Below, piece after piece: positions 5,685 through 12,964 of a stretch of 12,964 nt of DNA; position 1 is the stretch's first letter; the number at the start of each line of letters is the position of its first letter. Made by a program: the position numbers and the translations under genes. Source of the DNA: an uncultured Halomicronema sp. (GTDB lineage Bacteria; Cyanobacteriota; Cyanobacteriia; Phormidesmidales; Phormidesmidaceae); assembly GCA_937897665.1 (NCBI GenBank), contig CALCPB010000291.1:1-12964 (forward strand), in the 5' to 3' direction. The notes below the pieces were generated by a model. The model saw nothing but the letters and a program-made list of their open reading frames with translations, was not told where the DNA came from and searched no databases.

Positions 5685-7973
5685 TCAATACTTGACCGCT
5701 AGCCAGCCGGCCGCGATCGCGGCGCTACCAGAAGAGACAAGGCTGAAAAACAACCACCACGCCGCGATCGCGACCTGTCGCCGGGCGGCATCCGCCTGAC
5801 GTTGCAGATCAGCTTTCACAGCCATCGCTTGGTCTTCCAGCGCTTGCTGGGTGGCCGCGATTTGTTCGACGACCTGTTGGCGAGCCGCATCTAAAGTTTC
5901 CGCGTCGGTGTGGAGGCGATCTCCTGCCGCCATCCACAATGCTTGCGACCAGTCACCTAGTTGTTGAGTGGCCTGCTGCCAGCCCGACTCAAACCAGTTC
6001 AACACTTGTTGGATATCTTCTACGGTCATGTCTCGACGATTTTCGAGCGTTTGCCGGAGGGCAGTCACATTGAGGACTTGCTTGAGATCAGACAGGTCAG
6101 GCCAGAGACGGGGGCTGGGCAATAGCCGCATCGCACTCTTAAAAATATGGGTCAAATCTTTTGCCATCTGAGCCGGTTGCAGAGCTGCTTTATCTTGGAA
6201 CTGGAGATAGTGGCCAATTTCTCGCGCGAGCTGTTGCACAATAGTTTGAGAAGATTCTCCGGCTCGCACGATCCAGCGGCGGGGGACACGGCTTAAGTCT
6301 TGACCGACTTCCTGCAGCCAGCTAGTCAGTGAAGCTTTAGTTTCGGCGGGCAGCTGCAGGCGTGCCGAAATGGCGCTCCAGTCAATCTCTCCCTGCAGCT
6401 TTAGCGATCGCAACTGCGTCAGCAAGTCTGGCTTCAAGTCTTCGAGTGAAATCGTTGACCAATCCACCGTTTGCAACGTCTGCTCGCAGATCTGCGTCAC
6501 CCGCGCCATCAGAGCCTGATCGCGGGCGGCATCATCCACTACCCACGCTGCCTGCAGGGTTTGACTAAGGGCTTGCACCTGCTCAGGGGTGATGCCCTGT
6601 CGCCTTGATAAGACAGCCGTGATAGCGGCTAAATCTAGGTGAGCTGCCATGGCTGCAGTGGGTTCAGGCAGGTCTTGCGCTTCGCGTAGGGTCTGAATTT
6701 TGGCAGACAGATGGTCTGGAGTGAGGGAATCTAGATTGGTATAGCGACAGTAGGCCATGAGCTTGGCTTGCACTGTCGCCAATGCGGGCTCCCAGTCAGG
6801 CTCCTCTAGCTGTTCGTTAACTTGGGCAAGCACCGTCTGTTGTATTTCGCTTAATTGCTGAGTGATGGTGGCTACGCGATCAGCAGCCAGATCCCCTCGT
6901 TCTTGCAGCCACTCCACATAATGATGGTGATTGAGTTTGCTCAATTGCTGATGTATGGAGGCAGCAGCAGCTTTGGGATCATACAGCCGTTCATAAAACT
7001 CCTCTTTGAGAACCTCGGGATGCAATGACCAGTCAGGGGCATGGCGAATATAGTCGCGAGCATCCTGCAGAATGGCGTCAGCAAACTCTGGCGAATGGTC
7101 GGTGGCAGCGACTTCTGGCTGCTCCCGCAAGGATTGCACCTGACGCCAAACGGCATCAGCATCCAGGTTAGACAAATCAACTTGCTCTAGCAGGCGCTGC
7201 AACATCTGCTGCCAACTGGGCAGCTCCAACTGCGACCATAGCCCCGACGCCATTGAGGATGTCGTCATTTCAGCGGTCATGGATGGGGTCGAGGTGAGGG
7301 TAGGCTCCAACTCTTCGACAACAACGGTCGCTTCCTCTGCGGACAATTCAGTGCGATCGCTCAGCTCCTGAATGAGGAGTTCTCGCTGCTTGATCAAGAG
7401 CTGGGGTAACTGCTGTTTGAGGGCGGCGATTTGCTTGACTTCAGCCACCAATGCTTCTAGCTGAGGAGAGGTCGTCTCGACCGGTGTAGGGGATAGTGAC
7501 TGCAGGCTACGTCGAATTGTCGTGATGAGTCGTCTGCCGCCCGCGATCGCCGTGCCGACAATCGAATCGGCAATGGCCGAAAGCGTCGTCGAACTGAGCC
7601 AGAGAAACAGTAACCAATAGGCTGACCACAGAATCAGGCCCAAAATGCTACCCCGCCGAGGCTCGGCAATTTGGCTAAACTCCGTGGCGAGTAGCACCGC
7701 GACAAACATGACCAGCGAAAGACTAGAAGCAACACCAAACCCGATCAAATGGGTAAAGGGCAAAGCTATCTCAGATGACGGCGATGTATCCTCGTCGTCC
7801 GACCTATCTGCGGTCGAAGGCAGAGAGTCCGGGGCTGATTCGTTGATTGCGATCGGCGACCAATCCAGCACCGTCAATCCGAGGGCGATGCCGAGGTTGG
7901 TCAGCAATAGCTGCAGGACAGCCGCGATCATTAACCCTGCCACCAGGGAGAACAAAACTTCCATAAGGCCCAC
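5685..7973 (-). CDS. Large membrane-anchored protein with repeated helical modules
   Basis: This protein has 762 residues and stop TGA. The GTG at 7973 is preferred over the ATG three codons later because GAGAGG sits 8 nt before it. Hydrophobic segments lie at about 5-36, 76-98 and 110-148, with an acidic Ser/Asp-rich loop at 40-72 between the first two, and one more at about 736-758, so the body is tethered at both ends. The long soluble middle is helical and repetitive. One motif, a D-(L/W)-S/T-x-L block ending in a LR pair, recurs near 266, 411 and 504. Another, (R/E)R-x-(D/G)-(L/I/M)-(T/A) followed by an amphipathic helix, recurs near 358, 457 and 646. Residues 690-735 are Ala/Gln-rich and probably coiled coil. 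I recognise no enzyme motif and no transporter fold. It could scaffold membrane or envelope structures; that is inference. Its three HIP1 sites beyond the first 100 bp fit a resident gene. Confidence 0.8.
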   Translation of the reverse strand: MGLMEVLFSLVAGLMIAAVLQLLLTNLGIALGLTVLDWSPIAINESAPDSLPSTADRSDDEDTSPSSEIALPFTHLIGFGVASSLSLVMFVAVLLATEFSQIAEPRRGSILGLILWSAYWLLFLWLSSTTLSAIADSIVGTAIAGGRRLITTIRRSLQSLSPTPVETTSPQLEALVAEVKQIAALKQQLPQLLIKQRELLIQELSDRTELSAEEATVVVEELEPTLTSTPSMTAEMTTSSMASGLWSQLELPSWQQMLQRLLEQVDLSNLDADAVWRQVQSLREQPEVAATDHSPEFADAILQDARDYIRHAPDWSLHPEVLKEEFYERLYDPKAAAASIHQQLSKLNHHHYVEWLQERGDLAADRVATITQQLSEIQQTVLAQVNEQLEEPDWEPALATVQAKLMAYCRYTNLDSLTPDHLSAKIQTLREAQDLPEPTAAMAAHLDLAAITAVLSRRQGITPEQVQALSQTLQAAWVVDDAARDQALMARVTQICEQTLQTVDWSTISLEDLKPDLLTQLRSLKLQGEIDWSAISARLQLPAETKASLTSWLQEVGQDLSRVPRRWIVRAGESSQTIVQQLAREIGHYLQFQDKAALQPAQMAKDLTHIFKSAMRLLPSPRLWPDLSDLKQVLNVTALRQTLENRRDMTVEDIQQVLNWFESGWQQATQQLGDWSQALWMAAGDRLHTDAETLDAARQQVVEQIAATQQALEDQAMAVKADLQRQADAARRQVAIAAWWLFFSLVSSGSAAIAAGWLAVKY

Positions 7974-8192
7974 TGGCTTAGCCTCTCAGTAATTACGCAC
8001 CCACGGAATGGGAGCGGAGTCGTTCTAGGCCTATTGCTCACACGAAAGCTTTAGTTTATCGAGCTGAGACAAAATTCACAGGTTCGCCGCCGCAGAGGAT
8101 AACTACAGCTCCTAGTAAATAACGGGATGCTGGGTGGCCATGGCAATGATGTTACTCACCAGGCAGCAGCCAACGTCGCCTGCGTCATCGGC
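7974..8192. other. Intergenic region between fabI and the membrane protein gene
   Basis: These 219 bp have no gene. On the minus strand CTGTGA and TAAACT with 17 nt between them (about 8055-8085) form a weak promoter candidate for the membrane protein gene. The GAGAGG ribosome site lies at the left edge. No convincing fabI terminator is seen. Confidence 0.3.
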
Positions 8193-8969
8193 CTACATGC
8201 CCATGATGTTGTAGCCCGAGTCAACGTAAAGAATCTGCCCGGTGACACCGCTAGATAAATCGCTGCATAGAAACGCCGCCGCTTTACCCACTTCTTCTTG
8301 CGTGACGGTGCGGTGCAGCGGCGCAATATCCTCTACATGGTGAATCATGTCTAAAATGCCCCCGACTGCAGAGGATGCCAGTGTGCGGATCGGCCCGGCC
8401 GAAATGCCGTTGACGCGAATGTTGCTACTGCCCAAATCCGCCGCTAGGTAGCGTACATTCATTTCTAAGGCAGCTTTAGCGATGCCCATCACGTTGTAGT
8501 TGGGAATCACTTTCACCCCGCCCAAATACGTCAGGGTGACGATGCTGCCGCCATCGGTCATGAGGGGTTTAGCAGCTCTGGATAGGCTCACGAGCGAATA
8601 GGCACTGATATCTAACGCTAGCTGAAAGCCTGCTTTAGACGTCTCACTAAAGTCACCCATGAGGTCATCACGATTGGCGAAGGCCAAGCAATGCACCAGA
8701 ATATCTAGCTGTCCCCACTGCTCTTTCACCGCATCAAAGGTCTCGGTAACTTGCGCTTCATCCTGTACGTTGCAGGGTAAAAACAGTGAGGGATTTAACG
8801 GCTCAACCAGGTCTTTGACCTTCTTTTCCATCTTGCCCTTGGCATCGGGCAGGTAAGTCACGCCGAGATCAGCTCCGGCTGCATGCAGCTGTTGCGCAAT
8901 GCCCCAAGCAATAGAGCGGTTGTTGGCAATGCCCGTGACGAGGGCGCGTTTTCCGGTGAGATCCAGCAT
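8193..8969 (-). CDS. fabI: Enoyl-[acyl-carrier-protein] reductase (NADH), FabI
   Basis: FabI reduces the trans-2 double bond of enoyl-ACP in the last step of each fatty acid elongation round, in the cytosol. From the ATG at 8969 the protein has 258 residues, the length of cyanobacterial FabI, and begins MLDLTGKRALVTG like them; the in-frame GTG seven codons upstream has no ribosome site and adds residues the family lacks. The nucleotide-binding signature GIANNRSIAWG is at residues 13-23, the FabI form of the SDR glycine motif. The catalytic set is Tyr148, Tyr158 and Lys165 (Y-x6-K in YNVMGIAK). SAGPIRTLASS, the substrate loop, and the C terminus GYNIMGM are also present. The stop is TAG. It sits 252 bp downstream of the histidine kinase gene on the same strand; a functional link is not evident. 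No residue is missing, so the gene should be functional and essential. Confidence 0.97.
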   Translation of the reverse strand: MLDLTGKRALVTGIANNRSIAWGIAQQLHAAGADLGVTYLPDAKGKMEKKVKDLVEPLNPSLFLPCNVQDEAQVTETFDAVKEQWGQLDILVHCLAFANRDDLMGDFSETSKAGFQLALDISAYSLVSLSRAAKPLMTDGGSIVTLTYLGGVKVIPNYNVMGIAKAALEMNVRYLAADLGSSNIRVNGISAGPIRTLASSAVGGILDMIHHVEDIAPLHRTVTQEEVGKAAAFLCSDLSSGVTGQILYVDSGYNIMGM

Positions 8970-9221
8970 AGTAGTTCTGATATGAGCCACTTAGGAGAAT
9001 ACTCAAAACTGGGGACACCTGGATAGTCCCTCAACGAAATCAGCTACAGGTTCAAGGGAGCGCTGCCAAGTGAATGAAGCTCGCAGGTATGCTTAACTCC
9101 GAGATCTAGAACTGTTATGCAGACTCGCAATATGCAGGCTGGGCACAACCCAGCAGCGACTACCGACTGCCCGGAAGACTTCTGCTGGCCGCATTAAGCC
9201 ATTGAGGGGGAAATCAATCGT
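8970..9221. other. Intergenic region between the histidine kinase gene and fabI
   Basis: These 252 bp have no gene. A short hairpin GCTGGG-CACAA-CCCAGC (9138-9154) lies about 70 bp past the kinase stop but has no T-tract, so it is at best a weak terminator. The length leaves room for a separate fabI promoter, though I cannot point to one. No Shine-Dalgarno-like sequence precedes the fabI ATG. Confidence 0.35.
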
Positions 9222-12200
9222 CTATGGCGACTCTTCTGCTTCGGCGCCGACCAGCAAAACCTCACCATGCAGCATGCGCTGGGCGGCATCTAACAGCGCT
9301 TCTTCTAAGTAGGGCTTGGTGAAGTAACCGCTCGCGCCGAGGTCAACGGCCATCTGCCGGTGGCGATCGGCTCCTCGCGAGGTCAGCATGGCAATGGGGA
9401 TCTGTTTCAGCGCACTGTCTTTTTGCATCCGCGACAGCAGCTCTAAGCCATCCATGCGAGGCATTTCGATATCGCAGAAGACGAGGTCGCAGGGGAGGCC
9501 TGAGCGCATTTTCTCCCAGGCTTCTTGACCATCGCGGGCCTGTTCGACCCGGTAGCCAACTTTGTTGAAGCTCATCGACAGCAGCTCGCGCACGGTAATA
9601 GAGTCGTCCACAATCAAGACAGTTGGCTCTGCCTTGGCCACGACGGTTTCTTCCGGCGGTACCTCAATCTGCGACCAGATCGAAGATCCAGCTTCGCGAC
9701 GGACGCGACCCTGGGCAATATCAATTAGTTCGAGCACATCGCCACTCGGCATCACGCGGCCATCCCCCAGCACGGGCGCCCCGGCAATCCCCATTGGTTT
9801 GGGCACCGGGCCTTCTAACTGCTTGATCACAATTTCCTGTTCACCGAGCACGCGATCGACTTCAATGCCGATGTAGGTGCTGGCATTCCGCAAAACCACG
9901 ATGGAAACCATATTGTCATCTTGGTTACCGCCATAAACGCGACCTCGTCCCAAGGCCCGATTAAAGTGCAGCAGCTCTGATAAAGGTTGGAATGACAGCA
10001 GCATGTCGCGCCATTGAATCGCGTTTTGGCCTTCATCGTCTGTTTGCACTCTTTCGCGAGGCACATCAAACATATCTTCGACCCCGTCCATCGGGAAGGC
10101 AATGCGCGCTTGATTATTCAGACAGCTCAATGCTTTCGAGATACTGAGGGTCAGCGGCAAGCGAATGGTAAAGCTCGTGCCTTTGCCCATGTCTGAATCA
10201 ATGGTGATGGAGCCGCGGATTTCTGCCAGAGCGGTACGCACCACATCCATACCGACGCCCCGACCCGCAAAGTCATCAGCTCGATCGCGCGTACTAAAGC
10301 CGTGACGAAAGAGGAGTTCGTAGGTCTCTAGAGTATCCATGCTGTCGGCATCGGCCTGAGTAATGATGCCTCGCTGAATAGCTTTACTCTTAACGACATC
10401 TGGGTTAATGCCACCACCATCATCTTCAATGTAGATGACGGTTTGATTACCCTGATAAAAGGCGCGGACGGTGATTTTGCCCTCACGCGGCTTGCCCACA
10501 GCAGCCCGCTCTTCGGGAGACTCAATCCCGTGGGTAATAGCATTATTGACCAGGTGAGTCATCGGATCATAGAGCCGCTCTAGCAGCATCTTGTCAATGA
10601 GAGTATCGCGACCCTCGACCACCAGGCGCGCCTCTTTGCCACATTTGATCGAAATATCTCGCACAGCGCGGGGCAAGCGATCGGCGGTCTGGGCAAAGGG
10701 TACCATGCGAGCCTTATTCAGCCCTTCTTGTAGCTGAGTGGTGACCTGCCGAAACTGGCGCGCAATCTGATCCGTCGATTCTACGGTGTAGGCAATGTCA
10801 GAAGAAGATTCCCGCACTCGGACGATCAGTTCGATCATTTCCTGGGTGAGAGTATGGAAGCCGGTAAAGCGATCCATCTCCAGAGCGTCGAAGCTAGCGC
10901 CGGTCGCATGGCCATCCCCGTTGCCACCGTGTTGATTGGGCGCTGGGGCAAGCCCGCCATTCTGAAAGGCCTGCCGACTAGCTAAGAGGGAGCTTTCTAA
11001 GAGCGATCGCTCATAGAGATCGCGCATCCGCTGCCCGACATCGTTTAACTGCTGCACTTGAAACAACAGATTGTCGAGGAACTGGCGGAAGCGATCTTGA
11101 TCCTGCTCTAAAGAATTACGGTTGACGACCAGCTCACCCACCAGGTTGTTGAGGTTGTCGAGATGTTTGACGGAAACTCGCATCGTTTGGTCAACGATCC
11201 CCCCCACCCGGCGGGGGGCACGTCGAGCGCTCGTGGAGCGAATGGAGGCAGAGGGGCCACCCAACGCTTGATCAGCTTCTTCGAGGAGCTTTTCTAAATC
11301 ACCAAAATCGTCATCAGCGGCCGCGTTGGCAGCACTTGCCTCGGTCACCTTAGGGGGAGAGTCGTCACCAATGAGGGCATCTAGTTCGTCAAAGTCGACA
11401 TCGCCCTCCCCCGCGTCAGTCAACCCGTTGGCAGCATCGGCTCCGAGCAGATCGTCGAGTTCGTCGAAGCCAGCGGCGGTTTGCGAGCCAGCAGGAGCGT
11501 CGTCGAGCAGCGCGTCTAAGCTGTCAAAGTCGGCCTCATCAGTACCGGTCTCAGCGACACTGGGGGCATCATCCAGCAATGCGTCGAGGCCATCAAAGTC
11601 AGCCGTATTGTTGGTAGCAGTCGGAGCATCTTCTAACAGCGCATCCAGATCGTCTAAGTTGGTCTCCTCACCAGCATCACTGACAGCAGGGGCATCCTCT
11701 AGCAACGCGTCGAGATCATCGAGGCGGGTCTCTTCCCCTGCTGCACCAGCCGTATCAGTCGGAGCGTCATCTAATAATGCGTCGAGCCCCACCAAGTCCT
11801 CGGCAGCGTCAATATCACTGCTGGCGGTGATATCCAACCCGGCAGTGGCAGCATCGGTCGAGGCATCGTCGAGCAGCGCATCAAGCCCCACCAAGTCCTC
11901 AGCATCGTCACTGCTGGCGCTGATATCCAATCCTAAATCAGCAGTCTCCGTCAGCTCAGTTTCCAGGTCATCGCTTTCATCAATCACATCATTGATGGAT
12001 AAAAGGTCGTCAGCTGCTGACAGTGCAGACTCCAGCGGCGCGCTATCCGCTTCGTCAGTGGAAGATACTTCAAACAAATCAGCAGTGTCTGCCCCTGCTT
12101 CGAGATCGTCCAACACCATACTGCCGTTGATGTCCACTGGGTCGGCGGCCGTCAAGGAGTGCTCGGACTCAGCCGTTGCTGCGCTTAACTCATCGATCTC

Positions 12201-12964
12201 CAACAAACTATCAACCGCCGCTGGCTCATCGTCAGTCGTCAGGTCAAACGCTTCAGTAACGGCGGTATCGGCAGTCAGCAAGTCCAATTCGCCAATGCCG
12301 TCGGTCGATTCGCTGACGGCAGTCAAAGCATCAAGCCCATCATCAAGAGCCGCGGTCGTAACGTCAGGCTCAGCGGAGACCGTACTCTCAACCGCTAAAA
12401 AGTCGCTATCGCTGCTGGCATCGGTTGCCTCAGGGCTAGAGAGGAAGTCGTCAAATTCATCCGATTCGGCAACTGTCTCTGAGGTTGCCGTTGGCGTCGC
12501 AAAGAAGGCATCAATGTCATCTTCTGGGATGACGCCTGCGGTCACTGCCGGGGAGGCAGCAGACGACAATGGCTCAGCGTCAAAAAAGCTATTCTCATCT
12601 GTCTCATCACTGCTGGCGATCGCGGCATCGTCCCCCTCTAGAGACAGATCGCCAGTGAGCTCTGAGCTGGCCTCACCCAGCTCAGCTGCCGGTTCACTTA
12701 ATCGGCTGTCGAGTGGCTCATTTAGGGCATCGAGCTCTAAGTCGTTATCATCGGCGACGGCAAAGTTCAGATCAAGGGCATCGGCAGCAGCAGTTGCCCC
12801 CTCATCAGTCACTATCCCATCAAACGCCATGGCCACATCATCCACGGCCGCAGCGTCGTCAGTGTTGAGCAGAGCATCTAAATCATCCCCACTAGAAGCG
12901 AGAGCATCGAGTGATTCCAGATCAGTATCAGTCGCTGAGGTGGTTGCTGTCGGAAAGGTGAGGT
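9222..12964 (-). CDS. CheA-like hybrid histidine kinase with CheW and receiver domains (5' end outside window)
   Basis: The frame is open to the right edge with no stop, so the GTG at 12845 is only an internal codon; numbering here counts it as residue 1. Residues 1 to about 545 are an Asp/Ala/Glu-rich linker with tandem LDALL repeats. The CheA dimerisation domain starts near 555 (MRVSVKHLDNLNNLVGELVV). The kinase ATP-binding domain has the N box HLVNNAITHG (Asn767/768), G1 EDDGGGI (807-813) and G2 GRGVGMD (861-867). A CheW-like domain spans about 901-1045. A C-terminal receiver has Asp1080/1081, phospho-acceptor Asp1125 and Lys1177. The Hpt domain with the phosphorylated His should lie upstream, outside the window. 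Such kinases control type IV pilus twitching and phototaxis in cyanobacteria (PilL/TaxAY-like), so a membrane-associated chemosensory complex is likely; the exact pathway is not shown. The stop is TAG. Confidence 0.93.
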   Translation of the reverse strand, partial: LTFPTATTSATDTDLESLDALASSGDDLDALLNTDDAAAVDDVAMAFDGIVTDEGATAAADALDLNFAVADDNDLELDALNEPLDSRLSEPAAELGEASSELTGDLSLEGDDAAIASSDETDENSFFDAEPLSSAASPAVTAGVIPEDDIDAFFATPTATSETVAESDEFDDFLSSPEATDASSDSDFLAVESTVSAEPDVTTAALDDGLDALTAVSESTDGIGELDLLTADTAVTEAFDLTTDDEPAAVDSLLEIDELSAATAESEHSLTAADPVDINGSMVLDDLEAGADTADLFEVSSTDEADSAPLESALSAADDLLSINDVIDESDDLETELTETADLGLDISASSDDAEDLVGLDALLDDASTDAATAGLDITASSDIDAAEDLVGLDALLDDAPTDTAGAAGEETRLDDLDALLEDAPAVSDAGEETNLDDLDALLEDAPTATNNTADFDGLDALLDDAPSVAETGTDEADFDSLDALLDDAPAGSQTAAGFDELDDLLGADAANGLTDAGEGDVDFDELDALIGDDSPPKVTEASAANAAADDDFGDLEKLLEEADQALGGPSASIRSTSARRAPRRVGGIVDQTMRVSVKHLDNLNNLVGELVVNRNSLEQDQDRFRQFLDNLLFQVQQLNDVGQRMRDLYERSLLESSLLASRQAFQNGGLAPAPNQHGGNGDGHATGASFDALEMDRFTGFHTLTQEMIELIVRVRESSSDIAYTVESTDQIARQFRQVTTQLQEGLNKARMVPFAQTADRLPRAVRDISIKCGKEARLVVEGRDTLIDKMLLERLYDPMTHLVNNAITHGIESPEERAAVGKPREGKITVRAFYQGNQTVIYIEDDGGGINPDVVKSKAIQRGIITQADADSMDTLETYELLFRHGFSTRDRADDFAGRGVGMDVVRTALAEIRGSITIDSDMGKGTSFTIRLPLTLSISKALSCLNNQARIAFPMDGVEDMFDVPRERVQTDDEGQNAIQWRDMLLSFQPLSELLHFNRALGRGRVYGGNQDDNMVSIVVLRNASTYIGIEVDRVLGEQEIVIKQLEGPVPKPMGIAGAPVLGDGRVMPSGDVLELIDIAQGRVRREAGSSIWSQIEVPPEETVVAKAEPTVLIVDDSITVRELLSMSFNKVGYRVEQARDGQEAWEKMRSGLPCDLVFCDIEMPRMDGLELLSRMQKDSALKQIPIAMLTSRGADRHRQMAVDLGASGYFTKPYLEEALLDAAQRMLHGEVLLVGAEAEESP
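11361..11911 (-). repeat. Tandem LDALL(D/E)DAP repeats in the kinase linker
   Basis: Eight units built on (D/F/L)-D-x-LDALL-(D/E)-DAP follow one another within the kinase gene. Start-to-start spacing is about 20-25 residues for seven units, and the first unit is 33 residues from the second. The two units nearest the kinase core are the most diverged (LDDLL, LDALI). A weaker copy, LEKLLEEA, precedes the dimerisation domain. Another, LDALL, lies at the right edge of the window (about 12867-12900), so the array probably has further members upstream. At DNA level the copies vary in codon choice, so this is protein repetition rather than a recent DNA duplication. Confidence 0.85.

Noticed and set aside
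9138..9154. Terminator after the histidine kinase gene
   Set aside because: Only a 6-bp stem with no T-tract.
11361..11911. CRISPR-like or tandem DNA repeat array
   Set aside because: The periodicity is in the protein; copies differ at the DNA level and there are no constant repeats with unique spacers.
1..12964. tRNA, rRNA, riboswitch, phage or defence genes
   Set aside because: None of the expected motifs or protein families was seen on either strand by eye. Small structured RNAs cannot be fully excluded without a covariance-model search.

Overview
The window looks like a cyanobacterial chromosome. Eight perfect HIP1 octamers (GCGATCGC) are scattered through it. FabI has the cyanobacterial length and sequence. 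A CIA30 protein resembles the HCF173-like family of cyanobacteria and plastids, and a CheA/REC hybrid kinase is of the type that drives cyanobacterial type IV pilus motility. The style suggests a filamentous Leptolyngbya-like lineage, but I cannot assign a genus.

Left part (1-1550): the 3' end of a DM13-domain gene (+) converges on a 362-residue CIA30 protein (-), with 35 bp between the stop codons. Then comes a 597-bp divergent intergenic region (1551-2147) with no convincing gene but two perfect hairpins, 20-bp and 15-bp stems.

Middle part (2148-5418), a decaying surface-glycan segment: a WcaI-like family 4 glycosyltransferase carries two in-frame TAG codons nine bases apart and is called a pseudogene. 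Next is a broken IS630-family transposase (3643-4457) with two nonsense codons, a GC-rich structured insert, an internal deletion and frame changes. On the minus strand follows an apparently intact, AT-rich sulfotransferase-like gene. A glycosyltransferase beside a sulfotransferase suggests a former exopolysaccharide decoration locus eroded by point mutation and insertion.

Right part (5685-12964, all minus strand): a 762-residue membrane-anchored protein with repeated helical modules, the enoyl-ACP reductase fabI, and a very large CheA-like hybrid histidine kinase running off the right edge. The kinase has an Asp/Ala-rich linker of more than 500 residues with tandem LDALL(D/E)DAP repeats. Gaps of about 220-270 bp between these genes do not force a single operon.

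I found no CRISPR array, tRNA, rRNA, phage module or recognisable defence system. The most interesting signals are the reduced CIA30 protein, the repeat-built membrane protein, the repeat linker of the kinase, the twin-TAG glycosyltransferase and the two intergenic hairpins.
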